Of a DNA stretch of 64,000 nucleotides, positions 40,530 through 53,100 are shown in pieces. Below the pieces are notes generated by a model. It searched no databases, was not told the DNA's origin, and saw only the letters and a list, made by a program, of their open reading frames with translations. Within the stretch, counting starts at the first letter, position 1. Each line of letters begins with the position of its first letter. Origin of the DNA: Chondrosia reniformis (lineage: Eukaryota; Porifera; Demospongiae; Chondrillida; Chondrillidae); contig OX359189.1 of the NCBI GenBank assembly GCA_947172415.1, positions 4,540,501-4,604,500 on the forward strand, given 5' to 3'. A program made the position numbers and the translations under genes.

Positions 40530-41330
40530 GGCAACTCCGCAACCCGAAGGGACAAACCAACCAGCCGTGAGTCTTGCTGCCGTTTCGGTCAAGATTCCCC
40601 CGTTTTGGCCTGCTGATCCACAAGTCTGGTTCGCCCAAGTTGAGGCCCAATTCACAACCCGCAATATCAGCTCGCAGAAAACGTGCTTCGACTATGTTGT
40701 CGCCTCTCTTGCCCCGAATTCGCTATGGAATGTCCGCGATCTTATCCTCAAATGCCAGAGGAAGACCCTTATGATGCCCTTAAGGAACAACTAATCCGCC
40801 GCACATCGGCTTCAGAACAACGCCGTCTTCAAATGCTTTTTAACGCTGAGGAACTCGGCGACAGGAAGCCAACTCTACTTCTGCGATGGATGCAACAACT
40901 CCTAGGTGACTCCGCAGGACCAGAGCCAGATAGCTCCTTCCTTAGGGAACTCTTCTTGCAGCGCTTACCAGGTAGTGTTAGGATGGTTTTAGCCTCTACA
41001 GGCAACGCTATGTCCCTCGAGGCTCTTGCCCAAATGGCGGACAAATTCGTAGAAGTTGCAACGCCTACGATCTCCGCAATTAACGCCCCCCATATTTCAT
41101 CGGAAGTGGACCAGCTACGGAAGGAAGTTGCACACCTCAGAGAGATTATCTCCTCCCTTAACACATCACCGGGTAGCTCCAGACCCTCTCGCTCAAGAGG
41201 ACGCTCGCCCAGCCCACACCCAGCCAATTCTACTCCTACCACTTGTTGGTATCATCGACGGTTTGGGGAAAAAGCTCGCAAGTGCATCTCACCTTGTGAC
41301 TATTCGGGAAACGAGCCGGCCAGTCGCTAG
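40530..41330 (+). pseudogene. gag region of LTR element 2
   Basis: The region opens with a methionine about 30 bp after the primer site (MATPQPEG). It contains VKIPPFWPADPQVWFAQVEA, a capsid start typical of this clade, and later FLRELFLQRLP. Near 41244-41297 a C-x2-H-x9-C-x3-C motif replaces the usual CCHC knuckle. CsRn1-type Gag proteins are known for such a C-H-C-C motif. It would package the element's RNA. It is broken and treated as a fossil. Confidence 0.82.
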
Positions 41331-41389
41331 TGGTGACGAGTGCTACCGGCCTACAATCAAGTCGCCTCTTCTTTATTAAGGAACGAGTA

Positions 41390-44300
41390 ACTGGTATGCA
41401 TTTTCTGGTGGACACGGGAGCTGAGGTGAGTGTTATTCCTAGATCTCTTACTGCAGGTACCCCTCAATCCTCTCCACAACCAGGGCTCACCTTACAAGCA
41501 ATCAACCACTCCCCTATTATGACTTTTGGTAATTGCTCCATTACTCTCAACATTGGTTTACGTCGCTCCTTTCGTTGGATGTTTGTCATAGCCGATGTAA
41601 AACATGCCATATTAGGTGCTGACTTTCTTCGTCATTACAACCTCTTGGTGGATGTCAAACACAGTGCCTTAATAGACACCCTCACACACCTGCAGGTACA
41701 TGGTTTACTGACTCTGGAAGCATCTCCCAGCCCCAGTCTACCAGACGTAGTTCCTCAGGATGTACTTGCAACCATTCTGGCTGAATTCCCGTCCATAGTT
41801 CGCCCCCACCACAAGGAACAGCCCCTACAGCATGGAGTAACCCAGCATATTAATACTACTGGTCCCCCAGTCAGTGCCCGCCCTCGACGGTTGGCTCCTG
41901 AGCGCCTACATATTGCCCGTCAGGAATTCAACCGTATGTTGGAATTGGGAATTATTCAGCCTTCTTCCAGTTCCTGGGCCTCACCTCTGCACATGGTCCC
42001 CAAGAAGACACCTGGAGACTGGCGCCCTTGTGGAGACTATAGGGCACTTAACGCCATCACGCAACCCGACTGCTATCCCATCCCTCACATTTAGGACTTT
42101 GCCGCATTCCTCCATGGAGCCACCATTTTCTCTAAATTAGATCTGGTACGTGCTTACCATCAAATCCCTGTGGAGTCAGTTGATGTTCCAAAGACTGCTG
42201 TCATCACACCATTCGGCTTGTTTGAGTTTCTATGCATGCCATTTGGCTTGCGCAACGCCGCTCAGACCTTCCAGCGTTTTATTGATCAAGTCCTACGTGG
42301 TTTGCCCCACAGCTACGCCTATATTGACGATATCCTCATTGCCAGTACCACCAAAGAAGACCATAAAGTTCACCTCCCACAGGTCTTCACACGTCTCAGA
42401 AAGCATGGGATCCTGATTAACCCCTCCAAGTGTGTCCTTGGTGCAGAGTCGCTGGAGTTCCTTGGGCATCATGTGGACAGACATGGTATTCAACCAGTAG
42501 AGGGGAAAGTGACAGTTATCCGACAGTTTCCTCAGCCCACCACCCAGCGCAAATTACGGCAGTTTTTAGGATTGATCAACTTTTACCATTGCTTCATCCC
42601 TGACTGTGCAAAGATCCTACAACCACTTAAATACTAATAGCTGTCCCGTCTAAAGGTGAAGAAAAACACCTAATTTGGTCGGAACAGACTGTTTCTGCCT
42701 TTAACCAGGTAAAGGAGGCTCTAGCCAAGGCCACCCTTCTATTTCATCCACAACCTGATGCCCCCACTTGCCTCATTACTAACGCATCAGATGTGGCTGT
42801 CGGTGCTGTACTACAACAACTTATAAGAGCAGTGTGGAGCCCTATTGCTTACTCTTATAGAAAATTTCAGCCAGCTGAAACTAAGTATAGCACCTTCGAC
42901 CGTGAGCTCCTAGCTATCTATTTAGCAATCAAGCACTTTCGTCACTTTGTGGAAGGTAGGACATTTCACGTGATTACTGACCACAAACCCCTTACCTTTG
43001 TTTTCTCCATCCAGACTAAGCAGCATTCTCCTCGGCAGATACGACACCTGGACTTCATTTCACAGTTCACCACAGATATCCGGCATATCAAAGGTGTAGA
43101 CAACACGGCAGCTGATGCCCTGTCCCGCCTGGAGCTGGATGCATTGCATGAAGCTGGAGTCCCGGCCATTGATTTCAGGGCCATGGCTAAAGCCCAAAGT
43201 GAGGATACAGCATTGCATAATTGTGAAACCTCATCTTCCCTCACACTCCAGGAGGTTCCCAGTCCTACAGCAGATGTTACTTTGATGTGTGACACAACCA
43301 CTGGAGTTCCCCGGCCCTATGTTCCACCTGAATTTCGTCCCAAGGTTTTTGACAGTTTGCATTCCTTATCCCATCCAGTATCCGTGCTACTCAACGCCTG
43401 ATAACAGCACGCTACGTCTGGCCTGGTATCAACAAGGATGTCCGCAAATGGGCCCAAGCTTGTCTTCAATGCCAACGATCAAAAGTACATCAGCACACAG
43501 TTACACCAACATCCACCTTTGCAACTCCGGATACCAGGTTTGACCATGTTCATATTGACATTGTTGGCCCACTACCATTAGTAAAAGGACACTCTTACCT
43601 CTTGACATGCGTTGATCGTTTTACCCATTGGCCAGAAGCTATTCCTCTAACAAACATCTCTGCAGAGACAGTAGCGCAAGCTTTTGTTTTGGGTTGGTTT
43701 GCACGATTCGGTGTACCCTCCTCCATCACCACTGACCGAGGTGCTCAATTCGAGTCTGCCCTTTGGAGACAGTTGATGAACTTACTGGGATCTCACCGAA
43801 TTCAAACAACTCCCTACCACCCTTGTGCTAATGGATTGGTCGAGCGTTTACATCGACAGCTGAAAGCAGAAGTGATGACTCACTTACCCCAAGTGCAGTG
43901 GATGGACTCACCTCTAGTACTCTTAGGTTTTTGCACGGCATTGAAGGAAGACTTGAACTGTCCTGTTTCAGAGTTGGTGGATGGCACCACCCTACGCTTA
44001 CCAGGGGAATTTTTCAGCACCAGCCAGGACATTGACACTGTAGATCCGCTGGCCTATGTTTCACGCCTCAGGTGTACCATGCAGCAACTTCGGGCTATAC
44101 AACCCCATCATCATTCTCAGCAGAAGGCACATGTGAGTCCAGCCCTTCATTCATGTACACATGTTTTTGTTCGTCGAGATGCCATACGTAGATCTTTACA
44201 GCACCCCTACTATGGTCCTTTCAAGGTTCTTAAGAGATCTGATAAGTATTATACTGTCAGTGTCAAAGGACAGCAGCAAACCATCTCCTTAGATCACCTA

Positions 44301-44450
44301 AAACCAGCCCACCTTGACGTTTTGCTCCCGGTTTCAGACCAGCTACAGTCTACCTCTCCCACACCTCCAGAGACCACATCATCTGAGTCACCGTTACGAA
44401 CAACTCGTTCTGGACGGCATGTTCATTTTCCGGACCGTTTCACTTTATAA
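41390..44450 (+). pseudogene. pol region of LTR element 2 (PR-RT-RH-IN)
   Basis: Domains in order are as follows. Aspartic protease has the [13 protein letters not shown] motif near 41402-41440 and a downstream AILGADFL. Reverse transcriptase covers about 41880-42450, with [25 protein letters not shown] and catalytic YIDD near 42320. RNase H covers about 42700-43130, with FDRELLAIYLAIKHF and ITDHKPL. Integrase covers about 43380-44150, with a core containing VDRFTHWPEA, TDRGAQFES and NGLVERLHR, the usual D-D-E residues. The C-terminal part has a YYGPFKVLKR segment and ends TTRSGRHVHFPDRF. The frame is interrupted several times, so this is a fossil. Confidence 0.86.
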
Positions 44451-44474
44451 TGTATCATTTGTTAGCTACTCACT

Positions 44475-44486
44475 GGAGGGGGAGTA
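44475..44486 (+). other. Polypurine tract of LTR element 2
   Basis: GGAGGGGGAGTA lies directly upstream of the 3' LTR, the expected position and composition for the plus-strand primer. Confidence 0.7.
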
Positions 44487-44487
44487 C

Positions 44488-44636
44488 GGTAGCATAGTAA
44501 CTAACTAACTATGCATGCATAGTAAACATCCTGTGATGATTTTATATTGCTGCTGTATCTGTTGGTTTGTAATTTAGCTTTCTAGAACTTTCTGTGATGT
44601 ATATATGCTATTGTACAGAACTTAATAATCATCTTT
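44488..44636 (+). repeat. 3' LTR of LTR element 2, shortened
   Basis: This LTR matches the first ~154 bp of the 5' LTR and ends at AATAATCATCTTT, where satellite (AAAAATATTATATCCC) begins. About ten bases of the satellite expected at the insertion point are also missing, consistent with one deletion that removed the LTR end together with its flank. Confidence 0.82.
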
Positions 44637-45910
44637 AAAAATATTATATCCCATAATACATCCCATAGTTTTACCCAATATGCCTCTCATTTTTTGTCAA
44701 ATAAATCCCATAGCTTTTGACAAATATATCCCATAGAATATATCCCATAATTTTTTTCCAGTATATCCCATAATTTTGCCTAAGACATCCCTTAGCTTTT
44801 GCTTAATATATCCAATGGACCAGTATATCCCAAAGTTTTTTCAAAATATATTCCATAGTTTTTGCCGAATACATCCCATAAAATTATCTATAGTCTTAGC
44901 CCAATATATCCCAACTTTTTGCTCAATGTCTCCAATAGTTTTTCCGAATATATCCCATTATTTTGGCAAATATATCCAATAATTTTGTCCTAATCTATCC
45001 CATAATTTTGTTTAAAATATCCCTCGGTTTTATCTTAATATATCCAATAATTTAAAAATATTGCCAATTATAACCCATAATACATCCCATAATTTTACCC
45101 AATAAACCCCTAAGTTTTAGGCAAATATATCCCATAGCTTTTAACAAATATATCCCATAGCTTTTGATAAATATATCCTTTAGTATATCCCATGATGTTT
45201 CCCTTATATATCCCATATTCGCCTAAACCATCCCTTAGTTTTTGCTTAATATATCCAATGGACCAGTATATCCCAGAGTTTTGACAAATATATCCAACAA
45301 TTTTTAACCAATATATACCATAATATATCCCATATTTTTTCCAAATATACCCCATCATTTTTGACAAATATATCATATATTTTTCCAATTATATCCAATA
45401 ATTTTGCCAAATATAGCCCATAACATAACATATAGTCTTAGCCTAATATATCCCAGAATTTTTGCCCACTATTTCCCATAGTCTTACTGAAAAAATCCCA
45501 TAGTTTTACAAATATATCCCCTTCATTTTTTGTGAAATATATCCCATAGTATATCCCACAATGTTTGCCTTTTATATGACATAATTTTGCCTAATATATC
45601 CCTTAGTTTTTGCTTAATATATCCAATGGACCAGTATATCCCATACTTTTACAAAATGTATCCAACAATTTTTAACCAATATATCCCATAATATATTCCA
45701 TAATTTTTGCCCAATATATCCCATACTTTTGGGCGAATATTTGCCACTAAATTATCTATAGTCCAAGCCCAATATAACCCATAATTTTTGCCAAATATAT
45801 CCCATATTTTTCCTATTATATCCCATAATTTTTTCCAAATATATCCCATAATATAACCTATAGTCTTAGCCCTATTTTTTGGCTAATATATCCCCCTTTT
45901 TTCCTTAACA
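44637..45910 (+). repeat. 23-bp satellite, forward orientation, tract 7
   Basis: Forward satellite lies between LTR element 2 and the unclassified island. It contains the common run CCAATGGACCAGTATATCCC near 44810, 45255 and 45624. It ends in TTTTTTCCTTAA at the island. No gene is visible. Confidence 0.94.
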
Positions 45911-46064
45911 TTAGTGGAACATGTCCATACTTCCGGAAATTTTCAAAAAAAGTCGTTTACTAACACTCTTTTTTAATCTACTCTATTTTACTTTAGAAAC
46001 ATCGTATCACTAAACATAATATAATATGGCTGTAAGTGAGAGGTGCGAAATCGTCAAAAACATT

Positions 46065-46347
46065 TTATTAGACAGTGGAAAATACGAATATAGAATAAAT
46101 GGTGACACCAATCTATGAAGGATATTGATATCTAATGATGGTATGTATACTCCTTTTAAATTCCCTTTACTTTTTGAATTATAATCGAAAACGTATTTTC
46201 GTACCTTTATCGGGCGCCTCTAGTACTTCATATCTCAGTTAAACAAGGGAATATTCCAGGAGTATACATACAACTTTTAGGCTGTTACTTACTGAAGAGA
46301 TTAATGTCAAAAAATGGTTAGATATGCAATTCTCCACTGTCTAATAA
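46065..46347. repeat. Long imperfect palindrome (MITE-like) in the island
   Basis: The outer arms are TTATTAGACAGTGGA (46065-46079) and its exact reverse complement (46333-46347). Inner arms GTATGTATACTCCT (46141-46154) and its exact reverse complement (46258-46271) lie in nested order, with a further pair AATTCCCTT / AAGGGAAT inside. The centre has CGAAAACGTATTTTCG, itself a small stem. This nested symmetry is typical of MITE-type foldback elements. Confidence 0.6.
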
Positions 46348-46650
46348 TCGGTTCGTTTTCTATTTGTCTCTTCTCCTTCGAGTAATGGTATTGTCACGTG
46401 ATTATCAGCCGAAATTAGTAGTATAGCTTTGCCATCATACAATGACGTCTTATGACGTTTCATATGCACCCAAATATTTGGTAACATGTTATAGTTGATA
46501 TGTCAAGTAAGGCTTCTCGGTAGCGATACAGTTTCCTTGATCGAAGTTTTTGTTGTTGTAAGAGGTAAGTGGAAACAGTAAGCATATTGCATGTCTACCA
46601 ATATCTACGTAATTATCAATGGCAAAAATGTATGAGCAATTAACGAAGTA

Positions 46651-46773
46651 TAATCGAAAGAAAATAGAACGTTTCGGTCATGTAAGCCTTAATTCCTCAG
46701 CTATTATAATACCTTAATAATAGCTGAAGAAATAAGGCTTACGTGACCGAAACGTTCTATTCTTTTTTGATTA
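46651..46773. repeat. Near-perfect ~60-bp-arm hairpin in the island
   Basis: The left arm runs from TAATCGAAAGAAAATAGAAC through GTTTCGGTCATGTAAGCC to CTCAGCTATTAT (about 46651-46708). The right arm (about 46715-46773) is its reverse complement with only a few mismatches, and the loop is about six bases. A third, partial copy of the arm follows at about 46776-46872 (TAATCAAAAGAAAATAGAAC then TTTACGGTCACGTAGGCC). A transcript of this segment would fold into a long stem. No protein is encoded. Confidence 0.7.
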
Positions 46774-47102
46774 TTAACGTAGTATAATCAAAATAAAACG
46801 TTCCATTCTTCTTTTGATTATTAACGTAGTATAATCAAAAGAAAATAGAACTTTACGGTCACGTAGGCCTTTATTGGCCTTCCTCCGTCATTGGCCTTCC
46901 TCCGCAATTGCTCTTAAGTTTTCACAATTGATAATTTAACATCGATAACGACTAGTGATGACTCGTGACGTTTCGGTGGCTGGTGCTCTGCTTCACGCAA
47001 AGGTCACATGCTAGAGACACTTTCGCCTGGAATGTGACATTTCAGAATGCGCTAATAGACGATTTACAAAAATCGGAAATTCGTAGACATGTTACACATG
47101 CG

Positions 47103-50100
47103 AATATATCCAATTATATCTCAAAATATTTCCCATAATTTTACCCCATATACCCCATAGCTTTTACCAAATATATCCCATAGTATATCCTACAATTTTT
47201 GCCCTATTTATCCCAAAATTTTGCCAAATATATCCCTTAGTCGTTATTTAATATATCCAATGTACCAGTATATCCCATAGTTTTGCCAAATATATCCAAC
47301 AATTTTAAACCAATATATCCCATAATTTAACCCATAATTTTCGTCCAATATATCCCATAGTTTTTGCCGAATACATCCTAAAAATTATCTATAGTCTTCG
47401 ACCATAGTTTTGGCCAAATATATCCCATAAAATAACCTATAATCGTAGCCCTATATATACCTCGGTTATTGCCAAGTATATCCTATATTTTGCCAAATAT
47501 ATCCCATAGTTTTTGCTCAATATATCCCATAGTTTTCCGACTATATCCCATAGTTTTAGACAATATATCCCATAGTGTGTGCCCAATATATCCCATAGTT
47601 TAACCAAATATATCCTATTTTTTCAAATATATCCCATAGTTATTACCCATTATATCCCATAGTTTTTCCGAATATACCCGTAGTCTTAATAAATATATCC
47701 CATAATGTTTGCCTAATATATCCCATAATATCACCTATAGTCTTAGCCCAATATATCCCATAGTTTTTCCAAATTTATCTTATCTTTTTTCTATATATAT
47801 CCGTTTTTGCCCATTATATCTAATGGTTTTCCCAAATATTACCATAGTTTTAGGAAAAATATCCCATAGTTTTGCAAATATATCACATAATTTTTGCCGA
47901 ATACATACCAAAGTTTTGAATAAGTTGTTGCTTAATATATCCAATTATTTCTAAATATTGCCAATTATATCCCATAATATATCCCCTAATTTTACCCATT
48001 ATACCCATTATTTTTTATCAAATATATCCCATACCTTTTGACGACTATATCCCATAGTATATACCGTAATTTTTGCTTTATATATCTCATAATGTTTGCA
48101 TAATATATCCCATAGATTATAATTAATATATCCAATGGACTAGTATATCCTATAGTTTTGCCAAATATGTCCAACAATTTTAAACCAATATATCCCAAAA
48201 TATATATAATAATTATTGCTCAACATATCCCATATTCTTTCCAAATATATCCCATATTTCTGAATAAATCCCATTGTGTTACAAATATATCCCCTTCGTT
48301 TTTTGTCAAATATATCCCATAGTATATCCCATAATTTTTGCCTTTATATCCCATAATTTTGCCTAATACATTTCTTAGATTTTACTTAATATATCCAATG
48401 GACCACTATATCGCATAGTTTTGACAAATATATCCAACAATTGTTAACCAATATATCCCATAATATATCCCAAAATTTTTGCACAATATATCATAGTTTT
48501 GCGAATATATCCCATAAAATAACCTATAGTCCTAGCCCAATATATCCCATAGTTTTTGCCAAATATATCCCATATTTTTTAAAATATATCCCAAAATATT
48601 TGCACAAAATATCATAGTTTTGCGAATATATCCCATAAAATAACCTATAGTCTTAGCCCAATATATCCCATAGTTTTTGCCAAATATATCCCATATTTTA
48701 TAAAATATATCTCATAATTTTGCCAAATATATCCCATAGTATAACCTATAGTCTTAGCCCAATATATCCCATAGTTTTTGTCCAATATTATCTTATTCTC
48801 TTTCTGAATAAATCCCATAGTTTTACAAATATATCCAACAATTTTATACCAATACATGCCATAATATGTCCAATAATTTTTGCCTAATATATCCCAGAGT
48901 TTTGCCGAATATATCACATAAAATAACGTATAGTCTTTTCCCAATATATCCCATACTTTTGCAAATATATCCCATAATGTTTCCAAATATATCCCATAAT
49001 ATAACATATAGTCTTAGCCCCATTTTTTGGCTAATATATCCCCCAGTTTTTTCCAATAAAATCCAATTATTTAACAATATTGCCTATTATATCCCATAAT
49101 ATATCCCATAGTTTTACCCAATATGCCCCTCCTTTTTTGCCAAATAAATCCCATAGCTTTTGACAAATATATCCCATAGTATATCCCATAATTGTTTCCA
49201 GTATATCCCATAATTTTGCCTAAGACATCCCATAGTTTTTGCTTAAAATATCCAATGGACCAGTATATCCCATAGTTTTTGCCATATAAATCCCATAAAA
49301 TTATCTATAGTCTTAGCCTAATATATCCCAAATTTTTTGCTCAATATATCCAATAGCTTTTCCGAATATATCCCATTATTATTGCAAATATATCCCATAA
49401 TTTTTGCCTAATCTATCCCATAATTTTTCCTAAAATATCCCTCGGTTTTTGCTTAATATATCCAATAATTTAAAAATATTGCCAATTATATCCCATAAGA
49501 TATCCCATAATTTTACCCAATATACCCCTTAGTTTAAGGAAATATATCCCATAGTTTTTCCGAATATATCCCATAGTTTTTGCTTATATTTACCCTGATT
49601 TTTGGCAAATATATCCCATAATGTAACCTAGAGTCTTAGCCCAATATATCCCATAGTTTTTGCCCAATATATCCCATAGTGATTCCGAATATATCACATA
49701 GTTTTTGAATATATATCCCATAATTTTGCCAAATATATCCCTTAGTTTTTGTTTAATAAATCCAATTATTTAAAAAGATTGCCAATTATATCCCATAATA
49801 TATAAAATAGTTTTACCCAATATACACCTTAGTTTTAGTCAAATAAAAATCGGAGCTTCGGACAAATATATCCCATAATTTTATCTAATATAACCCATAA
49901 AATAACCTATAGTCTTAGCCCAATATAATAAAAAGTCTTCGCCAAATATATCCCATATTTCTTCCAAATATAACTCATAATTTTTGCCAAGTATATCCCA
50001 TAATATAATCTATTGTCTTAGCCCAATATATCCCATAGTTTTTGCCCAATATATCCCACAGATTTTCAGAATATATCACCATAGTTTTTCAAATATATCC

Positions 50101-53100
50101 CAAAATATCACCTATAGTCTTAGCCCCATATATCCCATAGTTTTGCCCAATATATCCCATAGTTTTTGTTAAGATATCCCATACTTTTCACGACTATATC
50201 CCATATTATATAACATAATTTTCTCTTTAGATATCCCATAATTTTTGCTATATATATCCCATTAATATATCCAATGGACTAGTATATCCCATAGTTTTGC
50301 GAAATTTGTCCAACAATTTTAAACCAATATATCCCAAATTATATATAATAATTTTTGCCCAATATATCGCATATTTTTGCCAAATATATCCCATAAAATC
50401 ACCTTTAGTCTTAGCCCAATATATCCCATAGTTTTCGACAAATATATCCAATATGTTTTCAAATATATCCCATATTTTTCAAATATATCCCATACTTTTG
50501 CCAAATATATCCCATTATATAACCTATAGTCTTAGCCCAATATTACCCCATGGTCTTTCTGAATAAATCAAATATATCCAACAATTTAAAACCAATATAT
50601 GCCATAATATATCCAATCGGTTTTGCCTAATATTTCCCATAGTTTACAACGAATATATCACATAAAATAACCTATAGTCTTAGCCCAATATAACCCATCG
50701 TTTTGCCTAATATATCCCTCAGGTTTAGCTTAATATATCCAATTATTTAAAAATATTGCCAATTATATTCCTTAAATAACCCATTGATTTACCAAAGATA
50801 GGCCTTAGTTTTTGTCAAATATATCCCATAGCTTTTGAAAAATATTTCCCATAGTATATCCCATAATTTTTGCGCAATATATCCCATAGTTTTTGCAAAT
50901 ATATCCCATAATGTTTGCCAAATATATCCCATATCTTTCCAAATATATCCCATAATTTTTTTCCAGATATATCCCATAATTTTTTACAAATATATCCCTT
51001 CATATAACCTATAGTCTTAGCACAATATATCCCCTAGCTTTTGCCCAATTTATCGCATATTTTTTCCAAATATATCACATCATGTTTGTCAAATTTATCC
51101 CACTAAATAACATATAGTCTTAGCCCAAAATATCCCATAATTTTGCCCAATATATCCCATAGTTCTTAGGAATATATCCCTTTGTTTTTGCAAATATATC
51201 CCAAAGTTTTTGCCGAATACTTCCCATAAAATTATCTATAGTCTTAGACCAATATATCACATAGTTTTTGTCAAGTATATCCCATATTTTTCCAAATATA
51301 TCCCATAATTTTATCTAAATATATCCCATACTTTAACTTATAGTCTTAGCTTAATATATCCCAAAGTTTTGGCGCAAACCTCTCATAGTTTTTCCGAATA
51401 TATCCCATTATTTTTGCGAATATATCCCATAATTTTTGCCAAATATATTCAATAATTTAAAAATATTGCCAATTATACCCCATATTATATCCCATGGACC
51501 AGTATATCCCAGAGTTTTGCCAAATATATCCAACAATTTTTAACCAATATATCCCATAATGTATCCCATAATTTTTGCACAATATATCCCATAGTTTTTG
51601 CCGGATATATAGCATATAATAACCTAAAGTCTTAGCCCAATATAAATAATAGTTTTTCCTAATATATACCTCAGTTTTTGCTTAACATATCCAATTATTT
51701 AAAAATTTGTCAATTATATCCCATAAATATCCCATAGATTTTCCGAAATACCCCATAGTTTTTGTCTAATATATCCCATAGCTTTGAACAAATATATCCC
51801 ATAGTATATCCCATAATTTTTAAGAATATATCAAATAATTTTGCCTAATATATCCCTCAGTTTTTGCTTAATATATCCAATTATTTAAAAATTTTGCCAA
51901 TTATATCCCATAATATATCCCATAATTTTACACAATATACTCCTTATTTTTTGTCAAATATATCCCGTAGCTTTTGACGAATATATCCCATAGTTTTTGA
52001 TTAATATATCCAATGGACCAGTATATCCCAAAGTTTTGCCAAAAATATTCAACAATTTTAAACCAATATATCCCATAATATTTCCCATAATTTTTACCCA
52101 ATATATCCCATACTTTTTGCCGACTATAGTCTTAGCCCAATATATCCCATAGTTTTTGCCCAATATATCGCATATTTTTATAAATATATCCCATAATGTT
52201 TGCCAAATATATCCCATTACATAACCTATAGTCTGAGCCCAATATATCCTATAGTTTCTGCCCTATATATCCCATTGTCTTTCTGGATAAATTCTATAGT
52301 TTTACAAATATATCCCATAGTATATCTCATAATTTTCGCCCTTTATATCTCATAATTTTGCCTAAGACATCCCTTAGTTTTTGCAAAATATATCCAATGG
52401 ACCAGTATATCCCATAGTTTTGCCAAATATATCAAATAGCCTTTGCCGAATATATCCCATAAAAGAAACTAAAGTCTTAGCACAATATATCCCATAGTTT
52501 TTCCGAATACATCCCAAAGTTTTTGCAAGTATATCCCATAATTTTTGCCCATAATTTTAACTAATGCATCATCTGGTTTTTGCTTAATATATCAAATAGA
52601 GCAGTATATCCCATAGTTTTGCCAAATCTATCCAACAATGTTTAACCAATATATCCAATAATATAACCCATAATTTAAGCCCACTATATCCCATAGTTTT
52701 TGCCGAATACAACCCATAAAATGATTTATAGTCTTAAACCAATATATCCCATAGTGTTTCCGAATGTATCCCATAGTTTTTGCATATATATCCCATAATT
52801 TTGCCAAATATATCCCACAGATTTTCCGAATATGTCACCATAGTTTTTCAAATATATCCCAATATATCACCTATAGTCTTAGCCCAATATATCCCATAGT
52901 TTTTCTAAATATATCTTATATTTTTTCTAAATATATCCGTTTTTGCCCGTTATATCCAATGGTTTTTCCAAATATAGCCATAGTTTTAAGAAATATATCC
53001 CATAATTTTGGCAGATATATCACATAATTTTTGCCGAATATATCCCAAAACTTTGAGTAAGTTGTTGCTTAATATATCCAATTATTTCAAAATATTGCCA

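Larger units (their letters stand above)
40280..44636 (+). mobile_element. LTR element 2: Ty3/gypsy retrotransposon, CsRn1-like, broken
   Basis: The order is 5' LTR (40280-40486), tRNA-Trp-type primer-binding site, gag, protease, reverse transcriptase, RNase H, integrase, polypurine tract, partial 3' LTR (44488-44636). Integrase last defines Ty3/gypsy. The primer site, an unusual C-H-C-C Gag motif and an RT with [21 protein letters not shown] all fit the CsRn1 clade. The 3' LTR lacks about its last 55-60 bp compared with the 5' LTR, so no target duplication can be recognised. The shared LTR parts differ at about three bases and one indel in ~149 bp, suggesting a fairly recent insertion. The coding region carries roughly five or six breaks and is a fossil. 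It has the same orientation relative to the satellite as LTR element 1. Confidence 0.9.
45911..47102. mobile_element. Unclassified ~1.2-kb non-coding island, probably a foldback or non-autonomous DNA element
   Basis: The sequence is unlike the satellite and has no long open frame on either strand. Its ends are weakly inverted: the left end contains AGTGGAACATGTCCATAC, and the reverse complement of the right end contains TGTGTAACATGTCTACG. Both then carry TTCCG and a T-rich run. It interrupts a satellite stretch that elsewhere reads CCTTAATATATCC: the left flank ends CCTTAA and the right flank starts AATATATCC. No clear target duplication is seen beyond a possible AA. Two strong palindromic zones lie inside, at 46065-46347 and 46651-46773. 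A non-autonomous DNA element, possibly with further elements nested in it, is the best guess. The family is not recognised. Confidence 0.5.

Noticed and set aside
40482-43301. Minus-strand open frames opposite LTR element 2
   Set aside because: They are shadows of gag and pol. All recognisable domains read on the plus strand between directly repeated LTRs.
45905-47110. TTAA target duplication (piggyBac-like) or TA duplication around the island
   Set aside because: The left flank has CCTTAA but the right flank is GCGAATATATCC. Neither TTAA nor TA is duplicated cleanly.
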